Assembly (NCBI GenBank): GCA_014898425.1 | Contig: RCSZ01000020.1 | Location: 434,001-498,000 of the forward strand | DNA from: Botryotinia globosa | Lineage: Eukaryota; Ascomycota; Leotiomycetes; Helotiales; Sclerotiniaceae | Length of the DNA stretch: 64,000 nucleotides | Direction: 5' to 3' | Part shown: positions 35,298 through 47,263 of the stretch, one piece after another | How the letters are laid out: the number at the start of each line of letters is the position of its first letter | Numbering within the stretch: position 1 is the stretch's first letter | The notes under the pieces: generated by a model | Seen by the model: the letters and a program-made list of their open reading frames with translations, nothing else | Told to the model about the DNA's origin: nothing | Databases searched by the model: none | Position numbers and translations under genes: made by a program

Positions 35298-36517
35298 CTA
35301 TGCCGACTCTAAGTATGTTCCTGCAAGCCAAACAAGTGAACATCCTGCTAAAGCCCATGCGCCCACAGCTTTCTTGCCCCACCAAGAGTCATCTACTTCA
35401 ACCTTCGCAGCACGTATTTTGCGAGTCGGGCGATCTCCTGAAAGTGAAGCAGAGGACGTGGCATTCTTTTCACCCGTTTCAGTTCGTTCACGCAGCTCAG
35501 CAATCTTCTTACCTAGTGAGAGTAGGTCCTCTTTCCATTCTGTGTCGTTTGCAATCTTGTCAACTTCCACATTTTGCACGTTTCCGAAGAAATCCATCAG
35601 TAGTCTTTCTCTACCTCCTTGCTCTCCACCTGGGAATAGGTCCCATCTAACACCTGGATGCGAATGAATTTTAGATTCATCATAACTATCAAATAAATCG
35701 CCCAGCGTCTTCTTGCTTCCAGGTTCTCGAACCTGAGTTTCAAGGAAGTCTAGATTGTAATATGTATATCGATCAATGACTGCTACCCCAACATCATTAT
35801 CTGCATGATGGGAGTATGATGATTGATCAATTTCCGAAGAGCCCGTCGCAATGATATTGGGAGAGTAGAATTTGCTGTACATGGTATTCGCTTGGCAAGT
35901 ATCGATCATGAAGAGTAATTCATGGTACCTTTGGAATTATAATTAGTATATGCTTTACTCTGAGGTCGAAGTCAAACAAACCTCTTTTTCTCCCACATCT
36001 GCTCGAATGCATCTGCCAAATCAAATGCGCTGATTTCCTCTGCGTCTTGAAATTTCAAGAACTCATTACCACCATGACCTGTCATGTAAACCAAGATATT
36101 GCTTCGATCGTCCGTCAAAAGCCTCTTACTTCTCGGCATCTCTTCACCGACCCTATCCGTCAGCAGTCGAATAAAGTTCTCTACGGTAACCTCGTATCCT
36201 CTGTAATCCACCTCGATATTGTCTCCGTATAAGTCCACCGCGCGATCGGCGTTACTGTAGACTGTGCCAGGGAAGGCATTCCGAGGATTGCATGCCATAT
36301 CGTCGGGTAACATCAGAATAATTTGAGAGTCTGGAATGCCTAGCCGTTTGACGGTACGATAGAGAGAGAGAACATTCGCTAAATGTCGATAATTAAACCA
36401 GAATCGCGAAGTTGATACGAGGACTGCCCAATTGCTTGTATGTTCTGCGGTTGCAAGTAAAGGTGCGAATAGAGGCGCAAACACCAGGGGAAGGTGGATG
36501 AAGTTGGCTAACCTCAT
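35298..36517 (-). CDS. GPI8: GPI-anchor transamidase catalytic subunit GPI8/PIG-K
   Basis: Two exons, 36517-35982 and 35928-35298, giving 388 residues, the normal size. GPI8 is the caspase-like (C13 family) cysteine peptidase of the ER transamidase that removes the C-terminal signal of proteins and attaches a GPI anchor. Evidence: an N-terminal signal peptide (about residues 1-23), [38 protein letters not shown], the catalytic His in VYMTGHGGN (about residue 148) and the catalytic Cys in [11 protein letters not shown] (about residue 190), which comes after the junction. A single C-terminal membrane helix ([17 protein letters not shown]) anchors it in the ER membrane. A longer in-frame start at 36661 exists but would bury the signal peptide, so 36517 is preferred. 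The gene ends only 98 bp from the O-methyltransferase gene, convergent with it. Confidence 0.95.
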
Positions 36518-37004
36518 GATGGAATTTATTTCAATATCGAAATGGTTTTGTTTTTCAGAATTTTCTCTTGTACTGTGGCAACTTGCCAAACTTGTCAAAC
36601 GTTTTGTACAATCAATGTGATCTTCTAAGAATGATTTCTTCTGAGTCAGTTGGAAAGGCACAGACGCAGCAAGAGCTTACCAATCCATGGATCGTCAGAG
36701 CTTCCCCTGGGCTCGTCAGCACGTTTAACTTCGTACAATTACGTTCCTGAAAATTAATGCCTTAAATTACTTTCTGCCTTTTATTGAAGGCTTGAAACTA
36801 ACACCTGCTCTGACATGCCCCGCCCCGCGCGACCCGCGTTTCAAACAATTCTCAGACACTTGAGTTAATTCCAAGGTAATTTGGCACTAAGTATTTGCTG
36901 TACATCGACGGCTCATTTTGAAAATCCCTTTTACAATCACCTCAACGAGCCATATTTACCATTGACTGTATGCTCTGCTATCGAAGATTTCTCAGCAAAT
37001 AACA
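36518..37004. promoter_or_regulatory. Divergent promoter region, GPI8 / histidine phosphatase
   Basis: 487 bp between divergent start codons, so a shared promoter interval. A short GC-rich run (GCCCCGCCCCGCGCGACCCG) at about 36818-36837 lies in its middle, the only such patch nearby. No specific regulator could be assigned. Confidence 0.5.
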
Positions 37005-39113
37005 ATGGGTAGGCCGCCGGCTGTTATCATTGTTGTCAGGTAAGAGGTCCTCTAATGATCCTAATTGCATCATCACCAAATTGGTTTTTCTTTTTCTAGT
37101 CGTATAAGGAAATGTTCGACACAACCGTTTCACATACTACACTCATGAAAGACTCTTTTGCTGGCAGTGATATCTAACCCTTCACACAGGCATGGTGCTC
37201 GCCTCGATCAAGCAGATAATCAATGGTATCTCACAACTCCGACTCCATACGATCCGCCTCTTACATATGGTGGATGGTCGCAATCAAGAGCTCTCGGTGC
37301 CCGTATAGCTAGCATCCTACGAACTCGCGAGACAGACGATGAGTTTGTTGCTCGAGATGTTCAGCATGGAGGTAAAACTAGAAAAAGAAGGCACAAAGTT
37401 ATTATACATACCTCGCCATTTTTGCGCTGCGTCCAGACATCAGTTGCCATAAGTTCTGGCCTCGCACAAAACCCTGGTCACACACATCACTCTCAGCGAT
37501 CTCCCTCCACACATTCTCAACACAAAAGTTCGCCGATGCACTCGTCACCCAGAGTTCGTCCGACTACATCAACAGACTCGCCTAGACTAGCCCCACTCCT
37601 GGAGACTACAACTATTGCGTCGAGTTCAGGTAACAAGATTATCGGACAAACTGAAAACATAAAAAAATCGATAGTACGAGTTGATGCGTTTCTCGGAGAA
37701 TGGCTGGCTCCGGATTATTTTGAACATATCACTCCGCCCCCAAGCTCTATTATGATGGTAGCTGGTGCTAAAGCCGATTTGTTACGAAGAGAGGACCACA
37801 ATAGCTTGATACATGTGCGAGACTTTTCTGCCCAAGGTTCATCCTTCCAACCATTTCCGGGTGGATGGGGAAGTCCCATTACAGCCGAGAAAAAAGAGTT
37901 TCCATCAGTGTCGAGTTTGAGCCATGCGCTACCCAGAAGAGATCGAACGAGCAGTTTGAGTAGCGTGGGAAGTGATGGAAGTCGTCAAGGCTTGAAGACC
38001 GATGGTCATCTGCCCACTTCTGAACACGGCATTTATCAACCACCTGTTCCGAGTTATGCAATTTCTACGTCTGATCCTATACCACCTGGATATGCTACGC
38101 ACGCTAGAGATGCATGTGTTGATGTTGATTATCAATGGGACAGCATGCGCGAGCCTTTGAGTTGGGGAAATGGTGGTGAATACGGTGAAGAATGGCCCTC
38201 GATGCATAAAAGATTCCGCAAAGGCCTCCACAGCATGTTAGATTGGTATAATACTAGTGAGAATTTTGACCAAATGGCAACCAAGACACCTTCTAGTCCA
38301 GAGCTTGGAAAGCACTTTTCCATTGACGAAGATCAGGAAGATGAAGATACGGATTTGGTTCTTATCCTGGTCACTCATGGCGCTGGTTGCAATGCCCTCA
38401 TTGGTGCCTTGACCAACCAACCCCTCTTGATGGACGTCGGTATGGCATCATTAACTATGGCCGTCCGAAAACCTACTACCGAAGAGATCCCCGCTTCATC
38501 CCCTGGGGCAACATCTAAGGCACATTCTCGTACAAACTCAAAGAATTCATTAATCGCAACCGAATATGATATAAAACTATTAGCAAATACAGAGCACCTT
38601 CGATCTACTCCGAACAGTACTGTCTCTTCCCGCAATCCTTCCATCGCAAATCTGTCTACATTCCGTGAACGTCAACCTGCAGATCCAAGTCGTTCCACGA
38701 CTGTAAACTCTAGTCTGGGCAGTATCAGAAGAACAGCGAGCATAGCGAGTTCTCAGCCTCGCACCTTTACACCGGCCAGGCAATCATCTATTGGGCTCTG
38801 GAGTGCTACTCCTCCGCTTAGGGAATCCGTCGATGAAAATGATGACACGGATGGTGATAGCATGATATTGAATTTTGGAGATGATGGAACAAACGCGAAG
38901 ACACTAGTCCTATCGACATCGACATCGGCCGTTGAAGAAGATAATAAAGCAACCGTGGCGAAGAACCAAGAGATAGAAACAAGTGCGGTAGAGGAAGATG
39001 AAGTTGCTCCCTTGGGATTATGGGGTTCACCAAGACTGCAAGCAAGTTCAGGCCCAGCTGTAGATCCTGGACATGCGCCAAAGAGAAGGTGGACAGTTAA
39101 CGAAAGATCATAA
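37005..39113 (+). CDS. Histidine phosphatase (phosphoglycerate-mutase-like) superfamily protein
   Basis: Two exons, 37005-37039 and 37190-39113, giving 652 residues. The tiny first exon encodes MGRPPAVIIVV and the first two bases of the Arg of the RHG motif; the intron (150 bp) splits that codon, restoring RHGARLD at residues 12-18, which carries the phospho-accepting His. A second conserved His is in LILVTHGAGCNALIGAL (about residue 413 region), and GGWSQSRALGARIA near residue 50 is the usual helix after the motif. This architecture, a split phosphatase domain with a large disordered insert of about 200 residues and a Ser/Thr-rich tail, resembles the fungal UBASH3/PGAM-like proteins whose substrates are unknown. 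Without splicing the frame would begin with an unrelated start and lack RHG. It is convergent toward MED4. Confidence 0.85.
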
Positions 39114-40424
39114 TTATCCACTGACATCAAGGAACGAGGTCTTTCAATATGCTAATGGAGAGAAAGAAGAGGAGAGAAATCTCACCAGAGAATTGACGAT
39201 ACCACAGCATGGATCGATAACTCTTCTTGCGCCTAGGGTAGGGTAGGGTTATGGATGGATGGATAGGTGGACGAATAGACTTTTGTAAACTTTTATTAGT
39301 TGATCATTTTCATTGGAGCGTGGCGTGGGCGTACGGTGTTCAATAGGTCTATATGGGATTAACCAAAGGTGGGTACGGATATGATAGCACCGCCAATCCA
39401 AACGATTTCATGTAAACAAGAGCTTGCAAATGGTCTGAGGAATGATATGCTGGGAACATCGACTGGATGGTTTTTGGTCATTGCAAATGTTAATTAGGAT
39501 AAGGGATCACTAGTGTAGCATCGGACGCGGGGTTATCTTTCTAATCAAATCTTATTCCACTCAAGGCTCTATTATGATTGTGATTATTTTTTACTATTAT
39601 GTCGCCTCGGGGTGAACCTATGAGAATGAATGTGAGATGACACCACCATGAGACAGACACTTTCTGTGACTATCGGATGTTACGTGGAAAACCGAACCAC
39701 ATCAGAATTGAATATCTTGGGCAAAAAGACCTAATTCCCGAGATTCGACAGAGCAACAACCATCCACCAAGTCACAACAATCAAATGTTGACGAACATCT
39801 ATAATAATGATTAGCGGAAGTCCTTTCGGGGATTCAAATCATGTTAAAGAGGTGCTGTATCCCATTGCTCATTCTCAAAAGTGGTTTGTTACTCATCAAC
39901 GACCCGAAGGCTATATGAGTGGTGCATGAAACTCGTGTCTAATCATTGCGGGATTGCGGGGTGGTATGGAAAGTCAAAATAAAGTTTGAAGGAAACGTAC
40001 TGTGCCTGGAAGATGGTCCAGTCTTTGCATATTGCGAGAAAGATAACATATGGTGACGCTTGTGTTCGATGTCCTTCCTCGGACCGAAGTGCGCAGTCCG
40101 ATTGGAAGATCTCATCAAAATGATGTGAAAAAATGTGGATGGTTGAGATTTTGAGAAAGTCGTCGAGATGATTCAAAAAGCGATAATGACACAGGTGATG
40201 GCCTGTCACTACATTCTAAGAGAAGATTGTTAGCTGCATTCAACTTAAGTATGAATAATTGACATGGAATGTAGCTGAACAATCAGAGAGGCTCGCATGC
40301 GTAATATTTGTAACCATGTATTTTGTCTTCAAGACTAATCGATTTTTTACCATCATCATAAAGTTCCGTATCAAAATTTGCAAAGAGAAAAGAGCACCGA
40401 ACTTACCAAAGCTTACGATATCCC
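39114..40424. other. Intergenic, no gene recognised
   Basis: Lies between the 3' ends of two convergent genes. The short open frames show no family resemblance. A GGATGGATGGAT run is at about 39252-39265. Confidence 0.5.
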
Positions 40425-41432
40425 TCAATCATCGTCGTCATCAAACTCGTCCAGTTGGAATACCTTTGGTCTCTCGGCACCAACACCTGCGCCTGCACCA
40501 GCACTCATAGCGTTATTCCTCCTCTCCATATCCGCTCTGTGTTTCTCCTCTTCTTTCACTCTTTGTGCCTCTTTCTCCCTCTCTAACTCTTCAGCTTTCT
40601 CTCTCTTCTTTTGTTCTTCAAGCTCGGGGTCCCATCCTTCAGGATCGATCCCACCGTCAAGCAATGCTTGGATATTGGCTAATGCACCCCCTCTGATATC
40701 CTCTTCACGAGCCCATGGCTGGAATGGACGGTCATCGAGCTTCGTGTTAAGAGCCTGTACAATGTCTGCATCAAGGGCCGTTTGCGACTGAGGAGGCTGT
40801 TGTGTTGCTTGATCTTGACTTGGAGCGGGCGGATTGGATCCATTAGGAGTGACCGAAGGAACATCCGTATCCATAGCGTTTCCATTCGCTCCATTGCCAG
40901 TCACAGTAAAACTGGGTGTAGTGCTTCCATTTGTCGCAATTTCCTCTTGCTTCGGTGATGATGTTTCAGGTTTAGAAGATCGAATCTCTGGCGGAGCTGT
41001 GTATTTGGAGATTCTTCGCGCATAGCTAAGGAGTTCTTCATACTCTACGAGATTCTTGTTCTCTGGATAGTCAGAGGATGGGGTGTTGAGAAGTTCACTT
41101 CGTGTGCTGGTAAGAAGGATGAGGAAGTCGTGAATTTTCGTATCGAGGGCTGCAGAGGTTGCATGGAGAGTACCAAGCTTATGGGTATTCTGCTGATGCT
41201 GGTTTACTGTGAAGAGATTGTTAATAAATTAGATTAAATGGCAGGTACCAAAATGGCGGAACAAGTATGAAAGGCTAGACGAACAAAGTGATAATCCATC
41301 ATTAAGCTCTTGATCCGCAAGAACAAGGTCTTGGGCTAAAGCAGGTACAGGACTATACTTGGAGATTGAAGCTATTAGATTGACAAGAGCCTTTTCAACT
41401 CGATCGAATCGTGCATCGATTATTTTGTCCAT
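40425..41432 (-). CDS. MED4: Mediator of RNA polymerase II transcription subunit 4
   Basis: Two exons, 41432-41285 and 41206-40425, giving 309 residues, normal for fungal MED4. The subunit belongs to the Mediator middle module and links activators with RNA polymerase II. The diagnostic N-terminal block DARFDRVEKALVNLIASISK and PVPALAQDLVLADQELNDGL is in exon 1; after the 78 bp intron come LNQHQQNTHKLGTLHATSAA, a coiled coil, and YEELLSYARRISKYTAPPE, the most conserved part of the family. The C-terminus is a low-complexity tail with Gln-Pro stretches, a highly charged KKREKAEELEREKEA helix and an acidic end (DEFDDDDD). Two ATGs are possible, at 41447 and 41432; the second directly precedes the conserved MDKIIDARFD start and is used. 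Confidence 0.92.
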
Positions 41433-43605
41433 CTTTGATTGTTTCAAATAAGGAAGGGGGGAGGTGAGGGGAGGGTTGTTGTGTGTTTATGACATGTTTG
41501 TGCTAGTATCGATATCCTTTAAATAGGAAGTCGAAGGATGGAAGCGATATAAAGCCGTTCCGAAGAATATTGGTTGTTCGACACCTAACAGATGTGAAAT
41601 ATTCAAAGAATTAAGAAAAAGCTTGAGAAAAAAAAGTAGGATTAATAGAAAAAAATGAATGAAGTATTTCAAAGACTTTTACTCAATTTATACAGTGAAT
41701 TTTTTCGGGATCTCTGAGGAAGAAAAAATAAGCGCAGTCTCCACCATAACCTAAGCGCTAGGTTGAACGACAGTATCAATGTCACATGATCTCCAAGCCG
41801 CATTGAAGACTTTCTTTCCTCGGCAATTAAAAAGAACCTTACCTAGTCCTCACAAACCAAACCACATCATCTTTCACGAGATACACGACATGGTAATAAA
41901 ACGATCTCGAGCAACGGTGCTGGAACCGGCAAGGAGTACTGACACATTCTTCAGTGAGTGCCCATGGCAGCAGAAAGATATTTCTGTCCAGAAAAAAGGA
42001 GAATATCTTTTTGGTAACAGATCAACGTCAACAGAATTAGGTGATCCGGAGCAATACTTTGCTGAGAAGATAATGTCGCGTTCAAATACTTGAATTTTGT
42101 TCAAGTCATTAAAAACCCTAGAAAGTTTCCAGGCTTAAGGGAAATACGATTGATATCAATTCTTCAAACGGCTCAAAGCTGTGCTATGCTAGCGAACCGA
42201 CCGCCTACCCTCATTCGACGTCTCTCGGGTATAGCCATTGAATCAAAGGAACAGGTGTTTCTTATCGTTTCTTCATTGTCTAGAAAATCTCATAGCTTGA
42301 AAAAATTCATCTACGCCAAGACTTTGTGTCAATACCGGTGACAATAGCATCCGCAAATCCATTGGTGAATATTTGCCGAAGCATTGCATTTGTCCTCAAA
42401 GCATTAATTAGGCGCCCACTATTGTCGAATTTTGTGGCGGTGTACAGAGCGTCATGAGCAGATCGACTAAGTTCTTAGTAGCTGGTATGTTAAACCCAAA
42501 GTCTACAATCTGCTACTGACTAGTCGTTCTAAATTTGACTATTTGATGTGATACCCGAAAGATTGTCATCTCTGTTAGATGGGAGCTCGATTTTTGATTT
42601 GCAAGTGCCAGATCTTTCCTCTGAGGTCACTCAAGTGGTTCATTGTTGTTAAAAAACGTTTCTTGGATTTTTATCAATGGAGGAGGACCCTCAGAGCCGA
42701 GACATGTTGATACAAGATAATTCTTCGTTTGATGACGAGGCCCTCTACTTTCAAAATGACAAGACGGGTGTTCTTTGGTGACTATCAAGTCTTGTAAGGG
42801 CTGATTATGTTTTTCTAAATATCAAAGTCATCATCAAAAACGTGTTCAAAATAGTGTTCATTTTGGAATTCTTAATTAAGTGTTTTTCTTTGGAACTTGA
42901 ATGCAGGATTCATAGGAGAATGGTTTCTCTTCCAAGTCCGGATTCTCATCTAATTTAAGTGAATTAATGTACGAGTACATACAATTTTGAACGGCAACTT
43001 TTTTTATGGCTTGTAGGGTATGAGATGCATGGAAGTGGACGCAAACCCCGTCGTACTAATGAAAGTAGTTTAAACCATCTTCTTATATTTCACCAAGTTT
43101 CAGCACTTGCATGGTTACTGGAATGAATCTCCGTATCTTGATATATCGTGGAACAATAGACACTTTCGTCAGCCATATGTCATGCAACTCTTATTGAAGC
43201 TGATTACAATCGATTTGCCCCTGGCAAAAGAGGAACATACTAAACTAATTACTCAAGTCGGGAGCATTAGCGCTACTTACAAACATTCATGGCACCGACT
43301 GCTGAGCTCTTTAATTTTGAGACTTCCAGGAACTCGTACATCACAAAGGTCACACTTTGATTTTATCACGATACAATTTAGAGAACTATCGTCAGACTCA
43401 TCACAGGCAATCGATTCACACTCTACGGAACGCTCACAAAGTAGTTCAATCACTAATAAATATTTGTTCGGAAAATAATGGAAGAGAATGAAGGAAAAAT
43501 GAGAGATGTAGAAATTATTTTATATTGCGTATTTTTACGTTATTTGCTTGACCTTAGGCCGACTACCAATTATGTCAAGAGAGAAAGCAGAACAGAGGCA
43601 ATGGA
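41433..43605. other. Intergenic, 2.2 kb, no gene recognised
   Basis: Two plus-strand open frames (41779-42093, 105 codons, and 43107-43478, 124 codons) have ordinary composition but no recognisable domain, no partner exons and no signal peptide. They might be orphan genes or chance. The stretch 42460-43000 shows nothing. Confidence 0.5.
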
Positions 43606-44880
43606 CTACACATCATGACTCATTCCCGTTTGAATTGGATGAATTTTCGCCACCATTGCCGCCTTCGTCCTGATCAGCTTCATTAGCATCTGTGGATTCA
43701 GAGTTACTTGTAGTTGGCTCTGATTCTTCGGAGCTATCCTTCCCTTGTCCTCCTCAGCATTCTTCGCAAGATTGATGAGACGAGCACGAGCCCGCTTGGC
43801 GAACTCTTCACGACGTGTTGCATCATCTTTAATCCTCTGTTCAAAAGCATCTTTGTCAGTTACCATGTCGGCACAATAGTAATAGGCTTGAGCTGGGCAA
43901 CCGAGCCACATGAAGAAGTCAATCGTACTAAGATGTCCTTCACCAAAGCCGGTGGGCTTTGCGACATCTTGTCGTAGTTGCGCCAGCAATTCATCATGTT
44001 TGGCAAAACATGCTTTTTCCACGAACTTAATACATACATGTATCCAGTTGAGAATAGCTTCAGGATCAAGAGAGCCATGGTGGTGTCGAAATTCAATGGT
44101 ACGTATCCCATCTTTGTAAGGAGTTTTTAGACCCTCTATGTTGAACGCGAGGCGACCTGCCATTGATGACTCACCAAAATCTTCAATCAACGACTCATTA
44201 TCGGTGTATGCTAGTATCTTTTCAAGAACTTCGACTCTTGTGAGGTCAGGATTCGCCATAGCAAAACGACCTCTTGAAAAAGGAGGGCAGTACTTACCTG
44301 ATACACGATCTGGTGAAAAGATCAATTCTGTTTGTAGCTCATATGTGTACGCAATAGCTAAAGCGTGTTGAATTTTTGGGAATTGAAAGCCGTTGAACGA
44401 GTTACCTACGTGAACGTGTAAACCTGCGGTCTCATCAACACATATCCTATAGTTTCCTCTTACCGTCCTCAACACTTCTCTGATCGCATTCCGAGCAGGT
44501 TCAGTGTAATAATAGGGAGGAGAAGTTATCTCCATTCCATTTCTATGGTAGATTTTGCTCTTATTTTCAGCAGGCCTGAGAGTGTCATCGCCAACAGTTG
44601 TATCTTCTTTCAAAATCCAACATGTTATGGACTCCTCATCTGTCACATCATTACTCGTAATGACTGCTGGTATACCAACTGCCCTCAACTTCTTGAGGAT
44701 ATCGCGATTGACAGCTTCCTTATCGGGGAATTTATTGCCATCAACCTCGCGAGGATCTCTAGGATGGGGATCAGGCTTATCTGCATCCACTGTAGCGAAG
44801 ATGAATTCGAGTTCGAGTCCGAATGTAAGATCAGTCTCGCCCTCCACTGGGGCAGTGTCTGAAATGTTTTCTTGTGACAT
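43606..44880 (-). CDS. Putative amidoligase enzyme
   Basis: Single-exon gene of 424 residues in the fungal amidoligase family (a distant member of the ATP-dependent carboxylate-amine ligases of the glutamine-synthetase/GCS fold). These are predicted to form amide bonds using ATP, possibly in peptide or secondary-metabolite modification; few have been studied. Motifs seen: LTFGLELEFIFAT at the N-terminus, where the Glu-x-Glu residues would bind the metal; ICVDETAGLHVHVGNSFNGF near residue 145; and TIEFRHHHGSLDPEAILNWI near residue 265, with the Arg and His that coordinate nucleotide phosphates. CPPFSRGRF and MAGRLAFNIEGL are also typical. The C-terminal 60 residues are basic and may be disordered. 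Start is the first ATG, placed just before the core. The neighbouring FAD oxidoreductase is broken, so any joint pathway is doubtful. Confidence 0.82.
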   Translation of the reverse strand: MSQENISDTAPVEGETDLTFGLELEFIFATVDADKPDPHPRDPREVDGNKFPDKEAVNRDILKKLRAVGIPAVITSNDVTDEESITCWILKEDTTVGDDTLRPAENKSKIYHRNGMEITSPPYYYTEPARNAIREVLRTVRGNYRICVDETAGLHVHVGNSFNGFQFPKIQHALAIAYTYELQTELIFSPDRVSGKYCPPFSRGRFAMANPDLTRVEVLEKILAYTDNESLIEDFGESSMAGRLAFNIEGLKTPYKDGIRTIEFRHHHGSLDPEAILNWIHVCIKFVEKACFAKHDELLAQLRQDVAKPTGFGEGHLSTIDFFMWLGCPAQAYYYCADMVTDKDAFEQRIKDDATRREEFAKRARARLINLAKNAEEDKGRIAPKNQSQLQVTLNPQMLMKLIRTKAAMVAKIHPIQTGMSHDV

Positions 44881-45248
44881 TGTATCTGAAATAGATGTTA
44901 ACCTGTTAGTTGCTATGTTTAGGGCTGATTAGAAACAGGCATAAGGTTGGTGAATCTACTTCCGCAACTCAACGAGCATTTAAGTAAGTTAACAAAGGCA
45001 TTGTCCTGTGGCACTTGTACAATTCGAAAGGGATTGGAGATTTGTCATTGATTCATATAATGCTTTGTTCATTCTTTGTTCTCAAATAAGGAAGGAACTA
45101 CTACAAAACATTGGTTTAATTTTACTACAGCTCCTGACTGCCAAAATAACACATTATTTACAATGATGATAATACGCTCGCTCTGAGAAGAAGAATGATA
45201 CAAACTCCTTAACTTATATATATACCAGAGTCAGGCAGAATTCCATTA
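44881..45248. other. Intergenic, no gene recognised
   Basis: Upstream region of the amidoligase gene and remnant 3' end of the oxidoreductase. Alternating TA near 45205-45226. No coding region. Confidence 0.5.
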
Positions 45249-46640
45249 TCAGCTGAAGCATAGGAAATTCCAAGCAGCACACGTTAAATTCAATAAGTCG
45301 CCGTCCAACAGATCAACTACCTCACTTTCTCTTTCCAGAATTTGGACTGCCAATCCTTCTGAGGTATGCCAAGCAATATGACAATGCATAATCCAATGTC
45401 GTGAAGACACATAGCTGACTCAATATAAGGCCTCTTTACAAGCCGAGAATCCCATTGAAAATTGAATGCAGTATTTATTGCATCTGGACATTCCGCACTC
45501 ATCTCCTTCCAGATTGCAATTGTCCGAAGAAAGGCTTCTTCATCGAATTGATGCAGGCCAACAATACCGAATTGTTTAAAGCCCCCCTTGGCCGCGAGTG
45601 CTTCTCCTCTATCGCTTGCATTCTGGATTTGTACCGGCGCTCCACTAGCAATAATAAGTGGTTTTAGGTCGTATATATCTTTATATGCCAGTGCCGCATC
45701 GTTAGAATTTCCAGTGTAACGGGCCGCAATAACCAAACAAGGACCTCGTGCCGGTGGTGGAGCCATGATCATCATAAGACCAGCCGTTGCATATTGATCA
45801 TTGATCATTAAAATTTTCATGACAGAAGTCACTTCGCAAGCACGATCAAGTGAAAAGACAAAACTTCAAACCCAAATGACACCTTTATCGTTTCCAAGAT
45901 TCTTCAAATGAGAAATCTTTATGACGAGCTGTGTTACGAGACCAAAATGTTGTCCAGCTCCGCGTATGGCGTAAAGAAGATCCGGATATGTGTCATCAGT
46001 GGCATTGATCAATTCCCCATCTGCAGTTATGAAACGAGCAGAGACAATTTGGTCCGAGCCAAAACCAGCAACCGAAGAAGTAATGGAACAACCACCACCA
46101 AGAAAGTATGGGATAGCGCCCACCGTGTTACCGTTTCTCAAAGCTTAATGTAAAGTTAACTACACTCCCCAAGAGTTCTGGAGGTAGACTGAATAATACA
46201 TACCAGTGAAGAACCCAGCTTCCGCAAGAGTTACTGCTACTTCTCTCGAGAGAATACTCCCTTTGATAATTGCAGTGCCAGACTCTACGTGCACCTCTAT
46301 ACCCTTGTATAAACTCAGGTCAATGATGATGCCGTCACTCCCAATAGTAGACCATACACTGTGACCTCCGCTTTTTGTCACGAAAGGTATAGAGTATTTT
46401 GATGCCCATTTCACCTATTTCTGTGTTAGGAAGAGACCAATGCGCGAGTGGTTGAATCCTCACAGTATTTTGGCAATCATTTTCTGAAGTAGGGAGTACG
46501 ATAGCTCCAGGAGACTTCAAGTCAATGTTCGTCCATCGTTTTAGATACTCTGCAAAATTAAGATCATTAGAATCCGTTAAGATCTTGCAAGCAGGAGTCA
46601 AGACTTCCTTCAACTACGAGAGTTGAACAAGATCACTCAT
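45249..46640 (-). pseudogene. FAD-linked oxidoreductase (berberine-bridge type), decayed
   Basis: The remains of a GMC-like BBE oxidoreductase: FAD-binding motif FVTKSGGHSVWSTIG (normally binding FAD covalently or closely), GAIPYFLGGGCSI and GAGQHFGLVTQL are intact in the usual order. Three exons can be traced (46640-46464, 46414-46204 and from 46143) with usable GT-AG junctions. Lesions: an in-frame TAG nine codons into the gene (46614-46616); an in-frame TGA at 45866-45868, where a glycine codon GGA would be expected; a frameshift near 45385-45395, after which the frame reads as HIAWHTSEG in a second phase; and absence of the C-terminal BBE substrate domain of about 100 residues. The lesions are spread over the gene, so it is unlikely to make a functional enzyme. 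The family oxidises diverse alcohols and is often in secondary-metabolite clusters. Confidence 0.82.
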
Positions 46641-47263
46641 TTTTAGGCCGACAATATTTGGGCTTCAAATTATAGGAGTGTTCAATAGACGAAGGGAAAT
46701 CATTGAAAAAAGGACAGGAAATTTTGCAATGTAGATATGATTTTGCTCGACAACAATGTCCGAAATAGAAAAAACTTATAGGATAAAGTAAGTAAAACCA
46801 ACAGTTGAATCACCAATCTCGAGTTATGATAGCACAGCAGTATCCATTGGAATAATACCAAAACAGTCAAGTGCTTACTTGACGAAGGAAGCCATAAGCA
46901 GACACAAGTGAGAACGTAATAGTTATTTCACATGGCCTTCATTGACAGATTATCATTTCCAGACCGCCGCAAAACCTATGACACAATCAAGTGATAATTC
47001 ATTTTCACTGCGTACTAATACATCCCTCCATAATCAAACGCCTTTGCACCTCACCGTGTCCCTTTGGACCATCGCTATAAATATTTTAATCATCGCGTCA
47101 CACGAATTGAATTGAAGACACCTCCGAAATCAAGAAAAATACAGCTTTATGGTACATAGACGACTTGCCTTTCCCTCGAACCCTTCCAGCGCGCCCCGCA
47201 ATCTCACATATTCGCACATGTTATGATCTGACGGAGGAAATTGTGACCTAACCAAGTCAAACC
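46641..47263. other. Intergenic, no gene recognised
   Basis: Between the pseudogene's 5' end and the 3' end of the TM9 gene. Nothing recognised. Confidence 0.5.

Noticed and set aside
41779..42341. Two overlapping plus-strand frames as a possible gene
   Set aside because: No motif, no shared frame, and no plausible intron joining them was found; ordinary chance frames cannot be distinguished.
43107..43478. 123-residue plus-strand open frame
   Set aside because: No recognised domain or signal peptide and no neighbouring exon; left as unsupported.
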